Shown here: piece after piece, positions 1 to 7,119 of the stretch | Layout of the letters: each line of letters begins with the position of its first letter | Numbering within the stretch: the first letter of the stretch is position 1 | NCBI GenBank assembly: GCA_964247295.1 | Contig: CAXTTV010000056.1 | Span: 1-25,576 of the forward strand | Length of the DNA: 25,576 nt | Source of the DNA: CAXTTV01 sp964247295 | GTDB taxonomy: Bacteria; Chloroflexota; Ktedonobacteria; Ktedonobacterales; Ktedonobacteraceae | Direction of reading: 5' to 3' | Translations under genes and position numbers: made by a program | Notes under the pieces: generated by a model | The model's database searches: none | The model's input: only the letters and a program-made list of their open reading frames with translations | What the model was told of the DNA's origin: nothing

Positions 1-2
1 GG

Positions 3-479
3 CGGGGGTATGGGCAACGTGGTCGTGGTGGGTATTCTCAATCAAGCGGATATGGAGGCGGGAGTCGGACGCTCTCCGGGGGAATTGATGCTCGGGCCCT
101 GGAGGTAGGGCGGCGCGTGTTTGGCGCGGCACGAGCCCTGGAGGAGGGTGGCAGCCTGACGATTGTCGCGAGCTGTCTGGTGGAAACCGGGAGTAAATTA
201 GATGAGGTTGTGTACGAAGAGTTTAAGGGGACCGGTAACCTGGAGATCCGCTTGTCGCGCGACCTGGCGGATCGCCGTATCTTCCCGGCCATCGATCTCC
301 AGGTATCAAGTACGCGTCAGGAGGAGCGGTTGCTTTCTCCCGATGAGCTTAAGGTTATGGCGATCCTGCGGCGTGAACTGGCTGGGCTTGAACGCAGAAG
401 CGGGATCGAACAGATTATCAGGCTTTTTGAGAAAACAGCTTCTAATGAGAGTCTGGTCAAGGCGATCCTCAACGCATAG
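3..479 (+). CDS. rho: Transcription termination factor Rho, C-terminal part (5' end outside window)
   Basis: This is the C-terminal part of the hexameric RNA helicase that ends transcription. The frame is open from base 3, so the coding region starts outside the window. Seen after a Gly-rich stretch are RTLSGGID, then FGAARALEEGGSLTIVAS, then the DEVVYEEFKGTGNLEI block, DRRIFPAIDL, and a closing LRRELAGLE region; all match the Rho ATPase C-terminal half (R-loop and Arg-finger side). Before RTLSGG, where other Rho proteins have the short Q-loop segment, the frame encodes Gly/Arg/Tyr/Ser/Gln-rich low-complexity sequence. Stop is TAG at 477-479. The zinc-ribbon gene follows after 27 bp, suggesting co-transcription. 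The identity is secure; the length of the insert cannot be judged because the window cuts it. Confidence 0.95.
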   Translation, partial: RGYGQRGRGGYSQSSGYGGGSRTLSGGIDARALEVGRRVFGAARALEEGGSLTIVASCLVETGSKLDEVVYEEFKGTGNLEIRLSRDLADRRIFPAIDLQVSSTRQEERLLSPDELKVMAILRRELAGLERRSGIEQIIRLFEKTASNESLVKAILNA

Positions 480-506
480 AGGCGTGGTGAGGAAGGAGCG
501 AACAAC

Positions 507-1211
507 GTGATACGCTGTCCTTATTGTGGTGGACTGAATTCTAATATAGAGGTTTATTGTCGGCATTGTGGAAATGGGTTAAAGCAACAGAAAGGGACTC
601 AGCGGACGCAACCGCCGGTTCAATATGCTCCTCCGCCTCCGGCATCCAACTCCAGGGGCAATCCTCAGGCGCGTCCAATGGCGGTTCCGATAGCTTCTCC
701 CGTGAACCCTGAAACGTTACCACCACTGGGCCGATCCAGGTCGAAGAGTCAGGCCGCCGCCTCACAGCCCTTTGCTCCCGCGCCACTAGAGGCCCCTTTG
801 ATGCCACCAGAGGCAGCGGAGCCCGAGGCTCCCGTCCCTTTTCCACCCAAAAAGCCAGACCAGCTTCAGCCATTGCTTCAAACGGCTCTACAATATACGG
901 TTCTGGATACCAGTGTAACGGATGGGCCCAGAAAGACCGTGCGCATCGTCTATCCCAAAGGGACAAGCTGGCAGCAAGTGGGAACGCTCTACAAAGTTTT
1001 TCTAGAGCAGCAGGAGCCGCGCTTCACAACCATTGTACTTCAAGGTTTTCTGTCTCAGGATGGGAGCCATTACGCCTTTGATAATGGTCAGCTTACATTT
1101 GATCGCAAGGTTCGTCTGGGTGGTCAACAGCTTAATCGCTATGTGATCGAGACCGGCAATGGATATGAGGTGACCTCGGTCCGCTTAGTCTTATCAGAAG
1201 AGGCCAGATAG
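507..1211 (+). CDS. Zinc-ribbon protein with Pro-rich linker, function unknown
   Basis: A 234-residue protein of unknown function. The N-terminus holds one zinc ribbon (CPYC at 4-7, CRHC at 18-21). Residues about 30-125 are a Pro/Ala/Gln-rich, probably disordered linker. Residues about 125-234 form a folded-looking domain with alternating beta-type hydrophobic pattern (for example VRIVYPKGTSW and FTTIVLQGF), which I do not recognise. No membrane segment or signal peptide is visible. The start is GTG at 507, chosen because GGAAGGAG-like sequence lies about 8 bp upstream and the ribbon begins at once. It sits between rho and the nucleoside phosphorylase gene (24 bp gap) and is probably co-transcribed with both. 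A zinc ribbon may bind nucleic acid or protein; no job can be assigned. Confidence 0.85.
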   Translation: MIRCPYCGGLNSNIEVYCRHCGNGLKQQKGTQRTQPPVQYAPPPPASNSRGNPQARPMAVPIASPVNPETLPPLGRSRSKSQAAASQPFAPAPLEAPLMPPEAAEPEAPVPFPPKKPDQLQPLLQTALQYTVLDTSVTDGPRKTVRIVYPKGTSWQQVGTLYKVFLEQQEPRFTTIVLQGFLSQDGSHYAFDNGQLTFDRKVRLGGQQLNRYVIETGNGYEVTSVRLVLSEEAR

Positions 1212-1235
1212 CGGAAGAAAGTTTAGGAACAGACT

Positions 1236-2543
1236 ATGCAAGTTGTAGAGATTATTCGCAAAAAGCGCGATGGAGGCGTGCTCAGTCCAGAGGAGATTGG
1301 CTGGTTTATACGTGAGTATACCCTTGGACAGTTGCCCGATTATCAGGCAACGGCTCTTCTGATGGCGATCTTTTTTCGGGGAATGGATGCCCAGGAAACC
1401 CGCGACCTGACAATGGCGATGGCGCGTTCCGGAGAGGAGCTACATGTGCGCCGTCTGGTTAGCCCAATTGTGGATAAGCATAGCACCGGCGGTGTAGGTG
1501 ATAAAATCACATTGGCGGTTGCGCCCCTGGTCGCGGCCTGTGGGGTCGCGGTCGGGAAGATGACGGGTAGGGGATTGGGTCATACTGGTGGAACGGTAGA
1601 TAAGCTGGAATCCATCACTGATCTGCGGATGGAGCTTTCCCGATCTGAGTTTGAGGATATCTTGCAGCGGCATGGGATCGTGCTGGCCGGGCAATCGGGC
1701 GATCTGGCTCCGGCGGATGGTAAGATGTATGCTCTGCGTGATCTCACTGGAACCATTGATAGCATTCCTTTGATCGCGGCCAGCATTATGAGTAAGAAGC
1801 TGGCGATCGGAGCCTCGCACCTGCTGCTGGATGTCAAGGTTGGAAGTGGAGCCTTTATGAAGACCCTGGATCAGGCACGCCAACTTGCCAGAACAATGGT
1901 AGAGATTGGCCGGGACGCGGATCTACACACCGTTGCCGCCGTTACCGCGATGGATCAGCCACTGGGCCACGCGATTGGCAATGCTCTAGAGGTCGCGGAA
2001 TCTATTGCGATTTTGCGCGGCGAAGGGCCGGAGGATGTTTCGGATCTTTGCTATCATGAGGCGGCGGAGCTCCTCATGATGACCCATAAGGCTGTTACCC
2101 AGGAAGAGGCCGATCGTCTGGTTCAGCAGGCGATCCACTCCGGAGCTGCTCTCCAAAAGTTTGCCGAGGTGATTGAGGCACAGGGCGGGGATCGCCGTCA
2201 GGTTGAGCAGCCAGACCGTTTGCCAGCCGCCCCGGTCCGCTCAATGCTTAAGTGCCCGCAGACAGGCTTTATCAAAGCGATTCAAGCTGAGCAACTGGGA
2301 CTGGCAAGTATGAGTCTGGGGGCGGGTCGCTATAAAAAGGGTGAGCCCATTGACCACCGAACCGGTTTTATTTTACAGGCCAGGATCGGAGACAGGGTTC
2401 AAAAGGGCGATCCGTTAATCGAGATCCACGCCCGCAGCGAGGCCGAAGTAGAGATCGTGAGCCGGCAGATCCTGGCTTGCTATCATTGGAGCGCGGAACC
2501 GGTTCAAGTTGGCCCTTTGATCTACGATACGATCCGACCCTGA
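1236..2543 (+). CDS. pdp: Pyrimidine-nucleoside phosphorylase
   Basis: This cytoplasmic enzyme splits uridine, thymidine or deoxyuridine with phosphate into base and (deoxy)ribose 1-phosphate in pyrimidine salvage. At 435 residues the length is typical for the thymidine/pyrimidine-nucleoside phosphorylase family. Seen: the phosphate-binding KHSTGGVGDK (81-90), the family signature TGRGLGHTGGTVDKLE (110-125), the SDLAPADGKMYALRD-type block, SIMSKKLA, and a C-terminal PYNP-type domain (GAGRYKKGEPID, then GDRVQKGDPLIEIH). The start ATG follows a GAAAG/TTTAGGA-like ribosome site. Pdp rather than deoA is preferred because of the Gram-positive-like sequence, but substrate range cannot be read. Its stop lies only 6 bp from the stop of the convergent gene at 2550, with no terminator of its own between them. 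Confidence 0.93.
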   Translation: MQVVEIIRKKRDGGVLSPEEIGWFIREYTLGQLPDYQATALLMAIFFRGMDAQETRDLTMAMARSGEELHVRRLVSPIVDKHSTGGVGDKITLAVAPLVAACGVAVGKMTGRGLGHTGGTVDKLESITDLRMELSRSEFEDILQRHGIVLAGQSGDLAPADGKMYALRDLTGTIDSIPLIAASIMSKKLAIGASHLLLDVKVGSGAFMKTLDQARQLARTMVEIGRDADLHTVAAVTAMDQPLGHAIGNALEVAESIAILRGEGPEDVSDLCYHEAAELLMMTHKAVTQEEADRLVQQAIHSGAALQKFAEVIEAQGGDRRQVEQPDRLPAAPVRSMLKCPQTGFIKAIQAEQLGLASMSLGAGRYKKGEPIDHRTGFILQARIGDRVQKGDPLIEIHARSEAEVEIVSRQILACYHWSAEPVQVGPLIYDTIRP

Positions 2544-2549
2544 CCAGCG

Positions 2550-4310
2550 TTATCCCTGAGGCCAGATGGTACGGCGTTCGCGAGGATACTCGCGTTGATG
2601 CCCACGATCGGCCTGTTCCAGCCCTTGCTGCAACGTCAGCAGCTTTAGCCCTGTTCGTGGTGAACTCCTCTGGATCTGTGTAAAGGTTAGGCGTCCGACA
2701 GGGGAGTTTAGGAGTGGGAGCAATAAACGATAACCACTCAGTGCCAGGGATTGGCGACCAAGATTCAGCCAGGAAGTGATCCAGCCAATGGCCTCGGCCA
2801 GTGACAGCGTCTGAAAGGCCAGTATGTAGATCCGCAAATAATAGCCTGGTGTGAGTAGGACCAGTCGCGTGTAATCATACCAGCCGATCGCATCTTTAAA
2901 GAAAGCATTGGTGATCTGAGACCCCAGATCGTTCAAGACGCGGCAGAACACATTCAGAGTCTCGTTTACCTGCCATGCTGGTTCTTTTCCCACTGGTTTG
3001 GCGATCATAAACTTGCTAAAGGCTCGGGCCACCGCCGGCACCGCCTCTGAAGCACGAATCTGATCCAATTCCTTCGCTTGCAGTAGATCGCTATTGAGAG
3101 CCTGGTGCATCAGCGTGGTAATGCGGCGAAGATTGCGCACATAGGAACCGAAGCCGCAGAAGGTGAGAGGTGATTGAAAGGCCGCAGCATCCCCAAGTGA
3201 AAGCACATGGTCATAGGCCAGTACCTTATCCGGCTGTTGTTCCCAGGGAAGTGAGAGGTTATAGCCGGCGGGAATAAAGCCGTAGACCGGCTTCACAATC
3301 TCTACATCATTGATATTTTTATAGTCGGGTAGCTTCTCAAAAAACTGCTCAAACAGTTCTAAGAGGTTCACATGATCGCCCGATTGAGCATAATGAAAAA
3401 GATAGATGGCCACCTGATCATCCCGACCGGGAAAAGCCTCCCAGATCAACTGGCGTCCGTCCCGTGCGTCCTCTGTTGTTACCAGGACCTCGCCAATTGT
3501 GGGATCGATCTCGTCAGGTTCTGAACCCTGCTGATAGCCGCGAGCCACTGTTCCCACCGTTGGGCAGACCAGTGAGAAAGGGCGGCCACAGTTAAGCTGG
3601 CAAGCGATTGGTGAAGTCGAGCCCATCCCATCTATCAGCAGACGGGCGGCATAGCTGCGGGAAATGTCCTCCGAGAGCAGATCTACGGTTACCCCCTGGC
3701 CCGGCTGAACGGCGCAGTGTTCAAAGGAAGTAGAGTGGAGAATCAGATTGGGACCCGAAGCTGGTTGGGCCTCCTGAATCTTACGCACACACAGGGCTGC
3801 GAGGGCATCGGCATCGACCGCTACATCCAGAACCCCCTCAAGATGCAGCTCTGAAGCCGGAACCGAAACATTCCGTGAGTGGAAACGGACCAATCCATCG
3901 TGGTACTCACGCTGGATAATCCCTTCCAGTTCCTCAGGGCTCAGCAGGCCGACCGCCAGAAGTTCTTGCAGCTCGGTTCGCGAGATATTCCACTCGCGGT
4001 GAACCGCCCCGACCGTGAAGCGATCAAAAATCAGGACGCGGAGCCCATAGCGTCGGGTCATCACTGCCGCATTGAGCAGATTAAGGCCGCCACCGGCATA
4101 GATAACATCAAAGGTGCTAATGGCTGGCAGGGGCGGACGCGCCTCATTGCTCACAACCTCAGTATAGGAGCGGGCCTCCTGACCGAGCATCTGTTGCCAG
4201 GAAGCATTAAGATCTTGCAGGCGGCGCAGATGCTGCTCACCCTGCGGTAAGGCCGCGAAAGCCTGAGTCAGGAGAGGATAGGTCTTGGCCAGTTCTGAAA
4301 GTGTTTGCAT
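2550..4310 (-). CDS. CruA/CruP-like lycopene cyclase family flavoprotein
   Basis: A 586-residue FAD-dependent protein. The dinucleotide-binding fold is at about 69-97 (DVIYAGGGLNLLNAA, then RVLIFDR). It is followed by the EWNISRTEL block (106-114), a hallmark I associate with the CruA/CruP lycopene cyclase group of green sulfur bacteria and cyanobacteria. Later blocks are LLIDGMGSTSPIA and LSLGDAAAFQSPLTFCGFG, the usual second FAD-contacting region. From family knowledge, CruA cyclises lycopene and CruP is a paralog tied to redox and carotenoid-epoxide protection. Which role applies here is unknown, and no other carotenoid gene is in view. Last gene of a leftward operon; ATG start with GAGG 6 bp upstream and a 9-bp gap from the methyltransferase. 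Alternative: a more general flavin-dependent dehydrogenase. Confidence 0.72.
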   Translation of the reverse strand: MQTLSELAKTYPLLTQAFAALPQGEQHLRRLQDLNASWQQMLGQEARSYTEVVSNEARPPLPAISTFDVIYAGGGLNLLNAAVMTRRYGLRVLIFDRFTVGAVHREWNISRTELQELLAVGLLSPEELEGIIQREYHDGLVRFHSRNVSVPASELHLEGVLDVAVDADALAALCVRKIQEAQPASGPNLILHSTSFEHCAVQPGQGVTVDLLSEDISRSYAARLLIDGMGSTSPIACQLNCGRPFSLVCPTVGTVARGYQQGSEPDEIDPTIGEVLVTTEDARDGRQLIWEAFPGRDDQVAIYLFHYAQSGDHVNLLELFEQFFEKLPDYKNINDVEIVKPVYGFIPAGYNLSLPWEQQPDKVLAYDHVLSLGDAAAFQSPLTFCGFGSYVRNLRRITTLMHQALNSDLLQAKELDQIRASEAVPAVARAFSKFMIAKPVGKEPAWQVNETLNVFCRVLNDLGSQITNAFFKDAIGWYDYTRLVLLTPGYYLRIYILAFQTLSLAEAIGWITSWLNLGRQSLALSGYRLLLPLLNSPVGRLTFTQIQRSSPRTGLKLLTLQQGLEQADRGHQREYPRERRTIWPQG

Positions 4311-4319
4311 GAGGAGCCT

Positions 4320-5078
4320 CTACTTTGTGTGTTTTTCCCCGATCGTGATATAGACCTCCCAGTGAATGCTCCGAACGCGTTCTGAACGTCGCATAAGGCC
4401 AGCCTGTTCCAGGGGAATATGTTGACCGAATGGGGCATTGGGGATTTCTTGCGTTGTTGTTCCGGTGCCAGTATCGCGATCTACATGGACTATCTCGTCT
4501 TCAGGACGCGACTCCGCCTCGTTTCGGGGCATCCGGCCCTGCCTGGAAAGGCCGGTAAGAATGCCTGGACCATAAACTAGAGCCTGGATTAGCAGAAGAA
4601 ACGATTGAAGCGTCCCAGTCGGCAGCAGGTTGGCTGCCTCCACCACAATCACCCGACCATTGGGTCGAAGCACCCGAGTCACCTCAGAGATCGTATTAGG
4701 ATCGTAGATATACTCACTTGGAAAGGTTGAAACCACCGTATCAAAGGAAGCATCTGGAAAAGGCAGGTACTGAGAAGATCCTTGAATCACTGTTGAAGGA
4801 TTGCCCGCCCGGCGACGTTGAAGCGTCTGACGGGTCGCGGAGACCATTTCCGGTGAATGTTCAACCGCGCGACACTGATATCCAGACTGAAGCATATCCG
4901 CGAGGAGATCGCCCAGACCGCAGCCCAGCTCTAGCACCTCGGACCCTCGCAGGCGAGGCAAGACCAGACGCTGCCAGGTACGCCATTGGCCCGCGAAAGG
5001 GACCGTACTGGCAAAGCGATAGAGGTAGCGATTGCGGTAAAGCGTCTCAAAAAGATATTTGCGCAGTGGCGTTCTCAT
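4320..5078 (-). CDS. Class I SAM-dependent methyltransferase
   Basis: A 252-residue Rossmann methyltransferase of the Methyltransf_11 type. Seen: motif I EVLELGCGLGD (about 47-57), acidic motif II in RAVEHSPEMV, the FPDASFDTVVSTFPSEYI motif-IV region, and VTRVLRPNGRVIVVEA (post-motif/strand 5). A Tyr/Arg-rich N-terminus precedes the fold and a stretch around LLIQALVYGPGIL is hydrophobic, so it may associate with the membrane or act on a lipid-like substrate; that is inference. The ATG overlaps the stop of the HAD gene (TCAT at 5075-5078 on the + strand), and a strong GAGGAGG lies 7 bp upstream, so translation is coupled. The substrate is unknown. Partnership with a CruA/P-like flavoprotein hints at isoprenoid or quinone-type chemistry but does not prove it. 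Confidence 0.88.
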   Translation of the reverse strand: MRTPLRKYLFETLYRNRYLYRFASTVPFAGQWRTWQRLVLPRLRGSEVLELGCGLGDLLADMLQSGYQCRAVEHSPEMVSATRQTLQRRRAGNPSTVIQGSSQYLPFPDASFDTVVSTFPSEYIYDPNTISEVTRVLRPNGRVIVVEAANLLPTGTLQSFLLLIQALVYGPGILTGLSRQGRMPRNEAESRPEDEIVHVDRDTGTGTTTQEIPNAPFGQHIPLEQAGLMRRSERVRSIHWEVYITIGEKHTK

Positions 5079-5995
5079 AAGTACGCCTCCTCAGGTAGCA
5101 GAGCCAGGAGCTCACCTAGCTGATCAATAATCATATCAGGCTGAAGATTTTGTTGATCTGTCGCGTGATGAGCCAGCACATAATCATCGTCTGTGCTGAG
5201 CAGGCCCGCCGGTGGAAGATCTCTGACTGTGGAAGAAGAGGGGATAGCTTGCTTTGAGGCTTCAGATAGAGAGACGCGCTCACGTTGTTGAGGCTTGGGT
5301 TTCCAGATCGTTTTCAGGCCCAGCCTTTTTCCACCAGCGATATCGGCCCGGAGCGAGTCCCCGACCATCACCGCTTCAGAGGGTTTAATACCAAAACTAT
5401 CAAGCACATAATGAAATATCTGAGGGTTTGGCTTACGCAATCCTAGATCGGCGGAGATCGCCATATGGCTGGGCTCGAAAAAGCGCCGTAAGCCCAGGAC
5501 CTCCAGATCTTTTTGAAAGATCTCGCCACCCCAGAGACGGTTCGTTACAATTCCCAGGAGAAAGCCTCGGGCCTTTAACGCTTCCAGCGTCTCCAGGGCA
5601 TCGGGAAAAAGCGGACGAGCTTCCGGAATCCGGATGCGGAGCGCTTCAAATAGCGCCTCATAAAACCCATGGGGAGCCTCATCCAATTGCCAGGACCGCA
5701 GTGTTTGTTGCACCATCATCGGTCCATTGGGTTCCAAAAAGGGTTGCTGATGGATCTGCTGTTTTATCTGGATCTCCAGATCGGCGCGCAGACGACTACC
5801 AAGAACCAGATCATCCAGAGCGGGCAACAAAGAGGGGGAGAAATGTGTTCGCAAGAGAGAGGCCGCGCGAAAATGAGAAGCCTTTTCCATCGAATCCCAG
5901 ATAGCCTTAGAACCGCGCATCCAGAGGGTATCGCCAAGATCAAAGAGAACACAACGGATGCCAGGGGTGGTTAGCAAAGTATGATTGGTAGGCAA
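5075..5995 (-). CDS. HAD-superfamily hydrolase
   Basis: A 306-residue phosphohydrolase of the haloacid dehalogenase superfamily, with an alpha-helical cap (subclass I type). Seen: motif I VLFDLGDTLW with the nucleophile Asp at its usual place, motif II GIVTNRLWG (Thr), the motif III Lys in LRKPNPQIF, and motif IV VMVGDSLRADIAGGKRLGL. The C-terminal 60 residues are extra and end in an LLALLPEEAYL helix. It is the first gene of a three-gene leftward operon; its stop overlaps the methyltransferase start by 4 bp. No ATG precedes motif I: the start is a TTG at 5993-5995 with GAGG about 11 bp upstream, and an in-frame stop lies just above it. Which phosphorylated metabolite it acts on cannot be inferred. 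Confidence 0.88.
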   Translation of the reverse strand: MPTNHTLLTTPGIRCVLFDLGDTLWMRGSKAIWDSMEKASHFRAASLLRTHFSPSLLPALDDLVLGSRLRADLEIQIKQQIHQQPFLEPNGPMMVQQTLRSWQLDEAPHGFYEALFEALRIRIPEARPLFPDALETLEALKARGFLLGIVTNRLWGGEIFQKDLEVLGLRRFFEPSHMAISADLGLRKPNPQIFHYVLDSFGIKPSEAVMVGDSLRADIAGGKRLGLKTIWKPKPQQRERVSLSEASKQAIPSSSTVRDLPPAGLLSTDDDYVLAHHATDQQNLQPDMIIDQLGELLALLPEEAYL

Positions 5996-6038
5996 ATTGT
6001 AGTATCCTCTGATGTTGTACTAAAAAATACAGGTAAAA

Positions 6039-6076
6039 GGGAAGTAAAAAGGTAGAGATATTCCCTTTTACTTCCC
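6039..6076 (-). terminator. Intrinsic terminator of clpP
   Basis: On the minus strand just past the clpP stop, arms 6064-6076 and 6039-6052 pair as GGGAAGTAAAAGG with CCTTTTTACTTCCC (one bulged base), loop about 11 nt, followed by TTTTACC and a second T-run. Placement and polarity fit clpP, separating it from the HAD operon that starts at 5995. Confidence 0.8.
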
Positions 6077-6084
6077 AGACCTGA

Positions 6085-6747
6085 TTAGCGGTCTTCGCCG
6101 CCCTTCGCGAGAACATCATCAACCAGACCATACTCAACCGCCTGGGGGGCGGAAAGGTAGTAGTTACGGTCGGAGTCCTGCTGGATGCGCTCAATTGTCT
6201 GACCACTATGGCTCGCGATAATTTCATAAAGATTACGGCGCAGGCGCAGAATCTCTTTTGCGGTAATCTCGATATCCGTCGCCTGACCCTCGGCTCCACC
6301 CAGAGGCTGGTGGATCAGAACCGTCGAGTTTGGTAAGCAGAAGCGCTTGCCCTTCTCACCAGCGGTCAGTAGAACCGCGCCCATGCTCATCGCCATACCG
6401 ACACAGACAGTCGAAACCTCAGGCTTCATCCACTGCATCGTATCGTAGATCGCCAGGCCGGCATAGATACTACCACCGGGGGAGTTAATGTACAGGCTGA
6501 TATCCTTAGAGGCATCCTCACTCTGGAGGAACAGCATCTGCGCGACAGTCAGGTTCGCGACATGGTCATCTATCGGCGTACCGATGAAAACAATGCGCTC
6601 CTTCAGCAAGCGGGAGTAGATATCCATACCACGCTCACCACGAGGGGTAGACTCAATCACGGTAGGAACCAGGACGCCCATCGGCTCCAGGATATCCCGC
6701 CGCTCTTTTACCCATTTAGGATCATTTGGGTTAAACTTAGCACCCAT
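6085..6747 (-). CDS. clpP: ATP-dependent Clp protease proteolytic subunit with Ser-His-Asn triad
   Basis: ClpP forms the tetradecameric chamber that degrades proteins unfolded by ClpX or ClpC. The 220-residue length is typical, with a short N-terminal extension. Seen: handle-region strand SLYINSPGGSI (84-93), nucleophile Ser121 in GMAMSMGA, His146 in TVLIHQPLGG, and the final acidic block DSDRNYYLSA. In the usual motif (D-x-x-R-D-x-F/Y-L) the last Asp before the aromatic pair is catalytic; here that position is Asn195 (AAC codon at 6163-6165). The residues before Ser121 also differ from the common GQAASMGA. The ATG has AAGGAG 5 bp upstream. It is monocistronic: own terminator below and a long upstream region. 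It could be one paralog of several, as in species with two ClpP types. Confidence 0.95.
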   Translation of the reverse strand: MGAKFNPNDPKWVKERRDILEPMGVLVPTVIESTPRGERGMDIYSRLLKERIVFIGTPIDDHVANLTVAQMLFLQSEDASKDISLYINSPGGSIYAGLAIYDTMQWMKPEVSTVCVGMAMSMGAVLLTAGEKGKRFCLPNSTVLIHQPLGGAEGQATDIEITAKEILRLRRNLYEIIASHSGQTIERIQQDSDRNYYLSAPQAVEYGLVDDVLAKGGEDR

Positions 6748-6938
6748 AGTAGCTCCTTTTTCTCTATTGGGAATAATCTGTCTCTTTTTTCGATACAGAT
6801 TAAGAAGGCAGATGCTCTATTATATACTAATCGGATATATTTTGTTGATAGAGGACACCGCCTGCTCTGACGGCTGAATGTATGCATCATCATGATAGCA
6901 CCTGGAAAAGGTAAACGCAAGAACGTTACAATCCGCAT
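6748..6938. other. clpP upstream region
   Basis: Non-coding. Besides the -10 candidate it holds an ATGATAGCACC motif at 6892-6902 that recurs at 15525-15535. With copy A of the MITE-like element it makes a 372-bp gap without genes; I see no small ORF with a ribosome site. Confidence 0.6.
6819..6824 (-). promoter_or_regulatory. Candidate -10 box upstream of clpP
   Basis: The minus strand reads TATAAT here, about 72 bp before the clpP start, in an AT-rich stretch. The best -35 at 17-18 bp is a weak TCAACA-like hexamer at 6843-6848. Promoter call rests mostly on the perfect -10. Confidence 0.4.
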
Positions 6939-7065
6939 ACAGGGCCTTTTCATTCCAGGGAGAAGCGGAGTTCAGGGGTGTCAACCCCTGGCGGAGCGTC
7001 CCCGCTCACCTCCTCTTCCTCCTCGCCGCCGTCGGTGGCCTTAAGAAGAGAATGAAATAGCCCTG
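6939..7065. mobile_element. MITE-like element, copy A, with 10-bp target duplication
   Basis: A 127-bp non-coding element with imperfect 16-bp terminal inverted repeats: CAGGGCCTTTTCATTC at 6940-6955 and GAATGAAATAGCCCTG at 7050-7065. It is flanked by a perfect 10-bp direct repeat, CAATCCGCAT, at 6929-6938 and 7066-7075, the mark of transposition. Inside are two hairpins (6973-6990, CAGGGGT/ACCCCTG; about 6991-7005, GCGGAG/CCCCGC). A second copy lies at 16695-16823. It encodes no protein, so movement would need a transposase elsewhere. Position is between the membrane protein gene at 7120 and clpP, both leftward. Confidence 0.82.
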
Positions 7066-7119
7066 CAATCCGCATTTTGCGAACAAGGTTTGTTGGCTCA
7101 AAAGCCCTGCTATAGCTCG

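Noticed and set aside
2579..2594. CGCGAG/CTCGCG hairpin as the pdp terminator
   Set aside because: It lies within the coding region of the convergent gene and has no T-run.
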